Below are positions 53,390 to 61,113 of a stretch of DNA of 64,000 nucleotides, piece by piece. Source of the DNA: Corallincola platygyrae. Its GTDB lineage: Bacteria; Pseudomonadota; Gammaproteobacteria; Enterobacterales; Neiellaceae. The DNA lies in contig NZ_BAABLI010000014.1 of assembly GCF_039544265.1 (NCBI RefSeq), positions 186,001 through 250,000 of the forward strand, written 5' to 3'. A program made the translations under genes and the position numbers. The notes below the pieces were generated by a model. It had not been told where the DNA came from and ran no database searches. It was given only the letters and a program-made list of their open reading frames with translations. Position 1 is the first letter of the stretch; each line of letters begins with the position of its first letter.

Positions 53390-55309
53390 TTAATTTTTGT
53401 GTTCCGGCGCAACTAGTGGCACTATCAGGTGGAAACATGCGCCTCGTCCTACGTTATGGGAAGCACGTATGGTTCCACCCAAACGCTGGGTGACCATGTT
53501 GTAAACAATGTGCATACCAAGCCCCGTGCAGCCTGCATTTCTGCCTGTTGTAAAGAATGGCTTAAACATCTTATCCAACACATCATCTGACATGCCTGTG
53601 CCGTTATCCGTGTATTCAATGTGGAGTAAATCTCCGTCTAGAACAAAGCTAATGGCGATTAGGTAGCTTCTAGCCGCCTCAGTGAAGCCATGTTTTAAAC
53701 TATTGAGAATGAAGTTACTGAAAATGTGACTGTATGCGCCCGGATAACTATCGATTGATAGCTTGTCGTCACCTGAGATTCTGAATTCTATGTTGTGGCG
53801 TTTAGTCTCAGCTTTAAGGCTCGCTACCACCTCTTCTAAGTAACTCTTAAGCAAGAACTCACGACGTTGACCACTAGATTGATCGACGGAGACCTCCTTA
53901 AAAGTGCGAACTAACTCAGCCCCCCTGTTCAAGTTGTATTCCAAAAGCGTCAATGCTTCATCGCTAAGTGCAAAATGTTTTTCAAGATCACTCCGCTTGA
54001 GCTTATTGCTATCGAAAATTGCCCGGATCTTTTTCAGATCATCTATTAATGTTGTTGTCGCAGTTAGCGATATGCCCAGTGGCGTATTAATCTCATGGGC
54101 GACCCCCGCCACAAGCTGGCCCAACTGAGCATTGGTTTCAGATTCAACAAGATGAGATTGAAGCTGGGTCAACTGGTCCAACGTATCAGAGAGTTCATCG
54201 TTTGTGCTCCGGAGTAATTCGGTACGCTCCATGACCTTACTTTCAAGTTCCGCCTGATCTTCGATCACTCTACTGGTTAACCTGTTTACCAGGGCAAGCA
54301 ACTGTGCTGGCTCCTTAAACTTCACATCCATCGAAGATTGGGAGTACTCACCTAAGGAGATTCGCGCAACTAGACGTGAGAGTTGACGAAAGGGTGTCAG
54401 AAGCCTTTTCGCTACAGCAATTGAGAGGAAAAGTAGTGCCAATAAACTACTGCAAAGCATCAAAATCAGATGCCTGATCGTTTCGTTCACCCTGTTTTGA
54501 ACAATCTCAAGTGGTACCCCTACTTCAACTGAAATCTCCAACCCGGTATTCAGTTGTTCTGTAAAAGTAAAAGTGGAAAAGTCTTTCCTTTGCTTGCTGG
54601 AACTAAAGATATCTTTACCGCCTAATTTGATGGACAGAAGTGCAGCACTGCCTAGATCTTTGCGAATGTTTTCAACCAAGGCTTTACGATCGACGATGAC
54701 CAGCAAAGCACCGGTTAAAGTACTGGCGGGCGCTTCAATTAGCGTAGGTAGATGCAGGGGTGTAATAAATGCAAGCTGATCTTTTGGCGCGCCCGGCTCC
54801 TGCTCCAGGTTAAGCTCCTCACTATCTTCATAAACAAGCTCAATAGGTGCTGGCTCTTTAATTACTGAATTGCGCCTTAAAAAACCAGCAATTTGGTTGT
54901 CGAAGATACTGTAGTCATTAAGCAGCAGTTCAACAGGTTCGGCTTCAGCGACAGTCAAATTTCGGTCAAAAATAACTGCACCTATGCCCTCTCTGGAACG
55001 AATAATTCTCCTTTGTAGAAGATCCGTTGCATAACCAGAGAATGCGCCGCTGCGTGCAGACTGAGCCACATTATGGTCTGCTGCCACATCAACCAGATCT
55101 TCCATCAAACGATCAAATACAGAAACAACCAGATCGCCAACGGCTTTTGCCTGTAATTCGGCTTGCAGCTCACTGTCTTCGATCAGGGTTTTATTTAACG
55201 TATATACAAAAGCACCACTTAATATGAGCGCTGGTATGAGCGCGAACGCCGCGATCACTATCACCAGCGTCCGGCTGAGATGTGGCTGTTTCTGGTTTTC
55301 TTGTTTCAA
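53390..55309 (-). CDS. Membrane sensor histidine kinase, orphan
   Basis: A 639-residue kinase with two membrane segments (about 14-34 and 285-305) bracketing a periplasmic sensor domain, a HAMP-like linker, a coiled coil, the H-box GVAHEINTPLG (about 407) and a HATPase domain (N-box FSNFILNSLKHGF, G1 DNGTGMSDD, F-box MFKPFFTTGR, G2 TGLGMHIVYN). No response regulator is adjacent. It starts six bases after the solute-binding-protein gene, so periplasmic ligand-bound protein is a likely input. Confidence 0.92.
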   Translation of the reverse strand: MKQENQKQPHLSRTLVIVIAAFALIPALILSGAFVYTLNKTLIEDSELQAELQAKAVGDLVVSVFDRLMEDLVDVAADHNVAQSARSGAFSGYATDLLQRRIIRSREGIGAVIFDRNLTVAEAEPVELLLNDYSIFDNQIAGFLRRNSVIKEPAPIELVYEDSEELNLEQEPGAPKDQLAFITPLHLPTLIEAPASTLTGALLVIVDRKALVENIRKDLGSAALLSIKLGGKDIFSSSKQRKDFSTFTFTEQLNTGLEISVEVGVPLEIVQNRVNETIRHLILMLCSSLLALLFLSIAVAKRLLTPFRQLSRLVARISLGEYSQSSMDVKFKEPAQLLALVNRLTSRVIEDQAELESKVMERTELLRSTNDELSDTLDQLTQLQSHLVESETNAQLGQLVAGVAHEINTPLGISLTATTTLIDDLKKIRAIFDSNKLKRSDLEKHFALSDEALTLLEYNLNRGAELVRTFKEVSVDQSSGQRREFLLKSYLEEVVASLKAETKRHNIEFRISGDDKLSIDSYPGAYSHIFSNFILNSLKHGFTEAARSYLIAISFVLDGDLLHIEYTDNGTGMSDDVLDKMFKPFFTTGRNAGCTGLGMHIVYNMVTQRLGGTIRASHNVGRGACFHLIVPLVAPEHKN

Positions 55310-55315
55310 AACTGT

Positions 55316-56509
55316 CTATTCTGCTCTCAATTGACGTGCTAATTCACGCTCTGCATGCACTTGCATGAGTTTACCTGAATCATCCAATGACGCCTTTTTA
55401 CGCATGTAAACCGATACGCCTTTTGCCATGCCTATCCAGGCAGCTGACATTTGAGGCGTAGGCGGCATCGGAATAGTGTGTTTCATTTGTTGAAAGAAAG
55501 CCTGCATATTAGGATCTGCGCTGTACTTCTGTTCAAGCTCGTCGTACGTCTCTGATTGAGACGGCATCATGCCACTCATTTCATGCAGATGAATAAGGTT
55601 TTCTGGGCGCAACATAAATTGAACGAACATGTTGATCTGCTTGTTTGCTTCTCCTCCCAGGCTATTGCCAGGAAACATAAGCGCGATCGATGATGTCATC
55701 GGCGTCATATCTCTGCCTTCCACCGAAGGTAATACGGCCACGCCAAAATCATCCCCCAAACTTGCTTTCATGGCTCGGTAAGCCCAATCACCGTTGATTG
55801 TGTATGCGTATTGTCCCTGAAGAAAATGATCATAAACACACTCATAGCTACAACGCATGTTGATCAGTCCTGCATCGACCTGTTCTCGGTAAAATGCCAA
55901 GCCTTTCTTAAACTCCGGGGTATTAAGCGTCACCTTGTCACCATCTACTGGCCTCCCATCAAATGCCGTCAAAAACGGGATAAGCCAGTACATTTCCATC
56001 GGTTTCCAACTAATCAGATTGGTGCCTTTACCTTCTATATCCTTTCGCTGCGACAGTAACTCTTGCCACGTGGTTGCGGGGCTTTCTACAAACCTTTTGT
56101 TGTAATAAAGAAGCAAGTGGTTGCCGAAAAGCAAAGGTACCCCATAAACACTGCCTTTTTCAGTTACGCTGGCCATCGCTTCGGGTTTAATACCCTTGGT
56201 AAGCTCGACTTGGTCGACTTCAGAGAGTTTTAACAAAGCATGGTTGCCGATAAAGTCAGACGGGGCAAAAACGATGTCGGGCCCCTTATCCTCACTAACA
56301 CCTTGTATGATGGCTGCTTTTAAATCTCCGGTTGGCATATGCTGGCTTTTTAGGTTAATGCCGGTCTCTTGTTGAAACTTGATAGCCAGATCGTCAAAGA
56401 CTGGTTTTGCCTCATACTTCTCAAACCAAAGTTCTAACGTAGCTGCCTTTGCTGCGGTAATGAAAAGCAAAAGGCACGATAAAGCACACAAAAATTGATT
56501 AAATTTCAT
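55316..56509 (-). CDS. Periplasmic solute-binding protein, maltose-binding (MalE) type
   Basis: A 397-residue family-1 binding protein with a signal peptide (ending AKAA, about 22). Family features are ATLELWFEKYEAKPVFDDLAIKFQQETGI (parts), GPDIVFAPSDFIGNHA, GVPLLFGNHLLLYYNKR and AYTINGDWAYR. No ABC permease or ATPase gene is near. Coupled to a histidine kinase downstream, it probably serves as a sensor for a maltodextrin-like or other sugar rather than for import. Confidence 0.9.
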   Translation of the reverse strand: MKFNQFLCALSCLLLFITAAKAATLELWFEKYEAKPVFDDLAIKFQQETGINLKSQHMPTGDLKAAIIQGVSEDKGPDIVFAPSDFIGNHALLKLSEVDQVELTKGIKPEAMASVTEKGSVYGVPLLFGNHLLLYYNKRFVESPATTWQELLSQRKDIEGKGTNLISWKPMEMYWLIPFLTAFDGRPVDGDKVTLNTPEFKKGLAFYREQVDAGLINMRCSYECVYDHFLQGQYAYTINGDWAYRAMKASLGDDFGVAVLPSVEGRDMTPMTSSIALMFPGNSLGGEANKQINMFVQFMLRPENLIHLHEMSGMMPSQSETYDELEQKYSADPNMQAFFQQMKHTIPMPPTPQMSAAWIGMAKGVSVYMRKKASLDDSGKLMQVHAERELARQLRAE

Positions 56510-56530
56510 GCTTAGTTATCCCACTTCCAA

Positions 56531-56544
56531 TGGTTTAAACCATA
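56531..56544. promoter_or_regulatory. Perfect palindrome upstream of the binding-protein/kinase operon
   Basis: ATGGTTTAAACCAT is a perfect 14-base palindrome 21 bases before the ATG of the binding-protein gene, flanked by TTCCA on one side and TGGAA (56548-56552) on the other, making a wider dyad. It could be an operator for a sugar regulator. No regulator gene is nearby. Confidence 0.4.
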
Positions 56545-56714
56545 ATTTGGAACAAACAGCACTAAAACAAAACCTGTTTGTGTACCACAGGCTGCTGGAA
56601 CCAAAACTCACTTCAGTCATCTGAATTGCTAACAGTTTAATATGTCGTGACATTGTTTACATAACTGTCACTCACAACTACCGACATCTATACGCATGAG
56701 GTTAACGATTCCCA

Positions 56715-58367
56715 ATGAGAATGCCGATTTCAGAATTAGAGAGACGGACAGAATTAACCCCAGACAAAATCTACCTGCGCCAACCTGTCGATGGCCAAGT
56801 GAAAGACTTTACCTGGTCTGGAGTCTTCGACCAGGTAAGACGTTTAGCAGGCGGTTTTCAATCGCTCGGATTAAAACCCGGCGACCGTATCGCATTGATG
56901 GCTAAGAATTGTGCAGAGTGGTTTATTACTGATTGGGCGATCATGGCAGCGGGGATGATCTCCGTACCCATCTACCCTACCGCCGGGGAAAAAACGATAC
57001 GCCATGTGCTTTCCCATAGCGAATCAAAACTTCTGATAATAGGTAAACTAGATAGCACCGATGCGCTTTCTAACGTTCTGAATGACTCTGGCGAACTCGC
57101 ACTGCAAACCCTTTCAATGCCTTACCCAACGGTAATGACTAAATTGCAGTGGTATAAGTTTCTTGATGCTTCAGCACCTATAGAGAGTCTGAATGATCCA
57201 GATGAAAATGACGTCATGTCGATCATTTATACCTCTGGCAGTACAGGAACACCAAAAGGCGTAGTGATGAGTTTTGGTGCCTATCACTACGCCAGCAAAC
57301 AAACGCAGGATACGCTCGGCGTGACAGAATCGGATCGTGTCGTATCCTATTTGCCTTTGGCTCATATTACTGAGCGTGGTGTTATTGAAGGACCAAGCCT
57401 ATATGCGGGCTGCACCGTCTATTTTGTCGAATCGCTCGATACATTCATATTCGATATAAATCGCGCACAACCCACATTTTTCCTGTCTGTTCCAAGGTTG
57501 TGGAGCAAGTTCCTTTCAAACATTCACGCGCGGGTTACACCTAAGAAGTTATCTATCCTTCTTTCTTTACCCGTGATTGGTAATTTAGTCGCAAGAAAGA
57601 TCCGTCGCACGCTAGGCCTCGACCAGGTAAGGGTTTTTGGCTCAGGTTCTGCTCCAATTTCGCCTGAAATTTTAAAATGGTACAAACGATTGGGGATGAA
57701 TATCTCTGAGGGTTGGGGAATGACGGAAACTGGCGGGTTATCGTGCAGCAACCTGCCTTTTGACGAAGCGAGAATTGGCACAATCGGTGTCCCGCTGGAC
57801 GGGACCGAGATGAAAATCTCTGAACAGGGAGAAGTCCTCATAAGTAGTCCAGGCTTGTTTCAGGAATACTATCAGGACCCCGCACTGACTGAAGAAAGCT
57901 TTACTGAAGACGGCTTCTTTAAAACAGGCGACAAAGGAGAGTACAACGAGGCCCTCAACGCATTCAGAATAACTGGTCGCGTGAAGGAGCTGTTTAAGAC
58001 AGAAAAAGGCAAATACATCGCGCCAGTTCCTATCGAATCCAAACTCGCTGTTAACGACCTTTTCGAACAGATCTGCGTGATGGGTACCCTATTACCGCAG
58101 CCCATTGCGGTAACGGTCCTCAGTCCAGCGGCAGAATCTCTCTCAAACGAAAAAATTGAGGCCAGCATTAATCAAACTCTAGAAAGCATTAATGCCCAAC
58201 TTGAGCCTCACGAAAGGCTATCTGGTGTGTTTGTAGCGAAGGACGAATGGACAATCGAAAATGAATTGCTCACACCCACGCTCAAAATCAAACGAGGTGA
58301 CATCGAACAAGCTTATCTACCAAAGCTAAGGATGATGACGGGTAAGACGGTTTGCTGGGAAGCATGA
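56715..58367 (+). CDS. Long-chain acyl-CoA ligase (AMP-forming)
   Basis: A 550-residue adenylate-forming enzyme. The phosphate-loop signature reads IYTSGSTGTPKGVVMS (about 171-186), followed by LPLAHITERG, the adenine motif GWGMTETGG and the hinge region FFKTGDKGEYNEALNAFRITGRVKELFKTEKGKYIAP (parts). The KTEKGKYIAP form is typical of long-chain fatty acyl-CoA synthetases. It converts fatty acid, ATP and CoA to acyl-CoA. Length is slightly below the usual 560-600 residues. Confidence 0.9.
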   Translation: MRMPISELERRTELTPDKIYLRQPVDGQVKDFTWSGVFDQVRRLAGGFQSLGLKPGDRIALMAKNCAEWFITDWAIMAAGMISVPIYPTAGEKTIRHVLSHSESKLLIIGKLDSTDALSNVLNDSGELALQTLSMPYPTVMTKLQWYKFLDASAPIESLNDPDENDVMSIIYTSGSTGTPKGVVMSFGAYHYASKQTQDTLGVTESDRVVSYLPLAHITERGVIEGPSLYAGCTVYFVESLDTFIFDINRAQPTFFLSVPRLWSKFLSNIHARVTPKKLSILLSLPVIGNLVARKIRRTLGLDQVRVFGSGSAPISPEILKWYKRLGMNISEGWGMTETGGLSCSNLPFDEARIGTIGVPLDGTEMKISEQGEVLISSPGLFQEYYQDPALTEESFTEDGFFKTGDKGEYNEALNAFRITGRVKELFKTEKGKYIAPVPIESKLAVNDLFEQICVMGTLLPQPIAVTVLSPAAESLSNEKIEASINQTLESINAQLEPHERLSGVFVAKDEWTIENELLTPTLKIKRGDIEQAYLPKLRMMTGKTVCWEA

Positions 58368-58394
58368 GCTAGGAGCATCCAATATTAAGACAGT

Positions 58395-58420
58395 AAGCCC
58401 GGCTATTGCCGGGCTTTTTA
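58395..58420. terminator. Bidirectional terminator between acyl-CoA ligase and malic enzyme
   Basis: AAGCCCGGC (58395-58403), loop TATT and GCCGGGCTT (58408-58416) form a 9-bp GC-rich stem followed by TTTTT. It lies between two converging genes and can stop both. Confidence 0.88.
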
Positions 58421-58423
58421 CTA

Positions 58424-60109
58424 TTAAAACGATGTTCGTTTGTAACGTCGGTATTCAGGCTGCCAGAAACTCTGCTGTATCGCATTTTCTAGCGTTTCAT
58501 GATCAACCTGTGTTGCTACGCCATCCTCCATTGCCGCCAGAGCCACCTGAAAAGCAATATGCTTACTGACCTGCTGCACATCCTCCATGGGCGGCAACAA
58601 TGGACCTTCACCATGAATAGCGAGTGGCGACATATCTGCAAGAGCACGACTTGAGGCCATTAGCATATTGTCGGTAATTCGGTTGGCGCCGCACGCCAAC
58701 GCACCTAATCCAATTCCGGGGAAGATATAGCTATTGTTGCATTGCGCAATGTCTATTTTCCGATCACCCAGAGTTACTGGTGCGAAAGGACTCCCTGTTG
58801 CAACCAGTGCTTCACCATTGGTCCAATTGAGGATATCAACTGGCCTACCCTCAACACGACTGGTTGGGTTTGATAGAGGCAAGACTATGGGACGAGCACA
58901 CTGCTTGTGCATCTCTTTGATCACCTCTTCGGTGAACAAGCCTGGTACACCCGAAACACCAATCAGTACACTGGGTGCCGCATTCTTCACCACATCTAAC
59001 AAAGATACATTACTTCCCTCGACTTCCCAGTCTGCGGTCGCTGTGGTGGTTTGAGTCAGCTTCTGTTGGAAAGCAAGCAAGTTCGGCATTCCCTCCTGAA
59101 GTAGGCCCCAACGGTCAACCATAAACACCTGTGAACGTGCTTGCTCCTCACTGATACCCTCAGCGACCATTTGAGCAATGATCGCTTCAGCAATACCGCA
59201 ACCCGCAGAACCAGCCCCCAAAAACACGATTTTTTGCGAGCGCAGCGTCGTTCCGGCAGCGCGGCAAGCTGCAAGCAAGGAGCCGACGGTTACAGCAGCC
59301 GTACCTTGGATATCATCATTAAAGCAGCAAACCTTGTCTTTATAACGCTCAAGTACCGGCATTGCGTTCTTCTGAGCGAAGTCCTCGAATTGCACAAGCG
59401 CTTCAGGCCAACGCACCTTGATCGCTTCCATCACATCATCAACAAACTGGTAGTATTCGTCACCCGTTATGCGTGGATGGCGCCAACCCAAGTACATGGG
59501 ATCATCTATCAGGTTTGGATTATTGGTACCCACGTCCAGCACCAACGGCAATGTATAAGCCGGGCTGATACCGCCACATGCGGTATATAGGCTCAGCTTG
59601 CCAATCGGAATGCCCATGCCACCAATGCCCTGGTCACCCAATCCCAAAATACGCTCACCATCGGTGATAACAATGACCTTCACATTGTGGCGTATGGAGT
59701 TGTTAAGAATGTCCTCGATGCGCTCTCTGTCGGGGTAGCTGATAAACAAACCTCGAGCTCGGCGATAGTTGCGAGAAAACTGCTCGCACGCATGCCCAAC
59801 GGTTGGGGTGTAGATAATCGGCATCATCTCAGTGATATGGTCAGCCACCAGTCGATAAAACAGTGTCTCGTTAGTGTCCTGAATATTTCTCAGATAAATG
59901 TGCTTATCTATGTCAGATTCAAACGCAGTGAACTGATGATATGCGCGCTCACTCTGCTCTTCGATAGTTTCAATCGCGTTAGGAACCAATCCTTCCAGAT
60001 TGAACTCTTTGCGCTCCTCCTCAGAAAATCCACTGCCTTTATTTAACAGTGCGGTTTCCAGCAAGATTGGTCCTGCGTAAGGGATATAGACGGGACGTTT
60101 ATTGGGCAT
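58424..60109 (-). CDS. maeA: NAD-dependent malic enzyme
   Basis: A 561-residue malic enzyme (malate to pyruvate and CO2). The length and the motifs FYRLVADHITEMMPIIYTPTVG (parts), ERILGLGDQGIGGMGIPIGKL, CFNDDIQGTAAV and the nucleotide loop FLGAGSAGCGIAEAI match the long NAD form (SfcA/MaeA). The acidic metal ligands in FEDFAQKNA and FNDDIQGT are present. It runs towards the acyl-CoA ligase gene with a shared terminator. Confidence 0.95.
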   Translation of the reverse strand: MPNKRPVYIPYAGPILLETALLNKGSGFSEEERKEFNLEGLVPNAIETIEEQSERAYHQFTAFESDIDKHIYLRNIQDTNETLFYRLVADHITEMMPIIYTPTVGHACEQFSRNYRRARGLFISYPDRERIEDILNNSIRHNVKVIVITDGERILGLGDQGIGGMGIPIGKLSLYTACGGISPAYTLPLVLDVGTNNPNLIDDPMYLGWRHPRITGDEYYQFVDDVMEAIKVRWPEALVQFEDFAQKNAMPVLERYKDKVCCFNDDIQGTAAVTVGSLLAACRAAGTTLRSQKIVFLGAGSAGCGIAEAIIAQMVAEGISEEQARSQVFMVDRWGLLQEGMPNLLAFQQKLTQTTTATADWEVEGSNVSLLDVVKNAAPSVLIGVSGVPGLFTEEVIKEMHKQCARPIVLPLSNPTSRVEGRPVDILNWTNGEALVATGSPFAPVTLGDRKIDIAQCNNSYIFPGIGLGALACGANRITDNMLMASSRALADMSPLAIHGEGPLLPPMEDVQQVSKHIAFQVALAAMEDGVATQVDHETLENAIQQSFWQPEYRRYKRTSF

Positions 60110-60157
60110 TCTTATACTCGATTATTGTAGGGGAACCAGTTTAGCTTCTAAGTCTGT

Positions 60158-60643
60158 TTAATCTCGGAAGTTATTGAACTGCAGGGGTTGTTCCAGCTCT
60201 GCTGCTTTTAGCATCGCCATGACGCCCTGCAGATCATCACGTTTCTTGCCGGTCACCCTCAACTTCTCACCTTGAATAGACGCCTGCACTTTCATCTTCT
60301 TATCCTTGATCATTTTTACGATCTTTTTTGAAAGCACCTGCTCTATGCCCTGTTGAAAGCGAATGTTACGGCTAAAGGTTTTGCCGGTATGGATATCTTT
60401 TTCATCCACTTTGATTGCTTTTGGATCTACGCTGCGTTTAACCATTGCACTGCGGAGAATGTCCTCCATCTGTTGAAGCTGAAACTCTGCTTCCGCTTTC
60501 AAAGTTACGACCAGCTCCTTTAGCTCAAAACTGGCTTCAACATTTCGAAAATCGAAACGTGTACTCAACTCTCTATTGGCATTATCAACAGAATTCTTTA
60601 CTTCAACGGCATCTACTTCAGATACGATGTCAAACGACGGCAT
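60158..60643 (-). CDS. yajQ: YajQ-family nucleotide-binding protein
   Basis: A 161-residue YajQ protein: MPSFDIVSEVDAVEVKNSVDNANREL at the start (parts), TRFDFRN, then IRFQQGIEQVLSKKIVKMIKDKKMKVQASIQGEKLRVTGKKRDDLQGVM (parts). Some members bind c-di-GMP and act with transcription regulators; E. coli YajQ binds nucleotide and RNA. The presence of three diguanylate cyclases in the window makes a c-di-GMP role worth testing but is not evidence for it. Confidence 0.94.
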   Translation of the reverse strand: MPSFDIVSEVDAVEVKNSVDNANRELSTRFDFRNVEASFELKELVVTLKAEAEFQLQQMEDILRSAMVKRSVDPKAIKVDEKDIHTGKTFSRNIRFQQGIEQVLSKKIVKMIKDKKMKVQASIQGEKLRVTGKKRDDLQGVMAMLKAAELEQPLQFNNFRD

Positions 60644-60904
60644 GGTGCACTCCGACTGGCTGGTATTGGTTACTTTTCAAGGGATGAATTCTAACTGTTT
60701 CCCTGCGCTGAATCATGGTTAGTCAGTCATTTTTAAAAGAAAATTCGAAGGTTGTTTCCACTCTTCATCTGTTGACTAACGCCTCAGTAAAAATGAATAC
60801 CCCACCTCAATAACTCAATATTCATGCATTTTTTTTGAATAAAAAGCGAGAAATATGCATCGGATGATGGTATAAACAGCGGTTCGGCCCACATAAAATC
60901 TGTG

Positions 60905-60925
60905 TTGTGTTGAATAATTACACAA
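60905..60925. promoter_or_regulatory. Dyad TTGTGT-N9-ACACAA upstream of gltB
   Basis: Six-base perfect arms separated by nine AT-rich bases lie about 190 bases before the gltB start. The pattern is compatible with a dimeric regulator site. It lies just upstream of the structured leader, so near the likely promoter. Confidence 0.35.
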
Positions 60926-60974
60926 TCGCCTCAGCTTCCCTGTCGCTAGGAAATGGTTGGTGGTGTGGGCCACA

Positions 60975-61060
60975 GAGGGATCGATCAGGCACCGAAGTGC
61001 GTTAACACTCGCCCGGTTACTCGAAGAAGTAGACGCTGATGCGTAATTGCCCGATCCAAT
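60975..61060 (+). ncRNA. Candidate structured leader RNA of gltB
   Basis: A closing helix GGATCG/CGATCC (60978-60983 with 61052-61057) continues as GGCA/TGCC (60988-60991 with 61048-61051). Inside it are three small hairpins: AGTG/CACT (60996-61009), TACT/AGTA (61018-61031) and ACGC/GCGT (61033-61044). A further stem GGTGC/GCACC (61068-61094) lies just before the ribosome site. This multi-branched fold upstream of a nitrogen-assimilation gene could be a riboswitch or attenuator. I do not recognise a known family. Confidence 0.35.
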
Positions 61061-61113
61061 GAAAACAGGTGCATCCCGTTAACAGAAACGCACCCCGATA
61101 TAGGAAGTGTTAG

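Larger units (their letters stand above)
60644..61113. other. yajQ-gltB divergent intergenic region
   Basis: This 470-base gap has no convincing gene. Short frames on both strands lack ribosome sites. It must carry the promoters of yajQ and gltB. The part nearest gltB holds a dyad (60905-60925) and a set of nested stems (60978-61057, listed separately). The left part (60650-60900) is AT-rich with no repeat I could support. Confidence 0.5.

Noticed and set aside
56641..56714. TGACA-N13-TGTCA as a FadR or PsrA site for the acyl-CoA ligase gene
   Set aside because: The dyad is weak and does not match the FadR or PsrA consensus.
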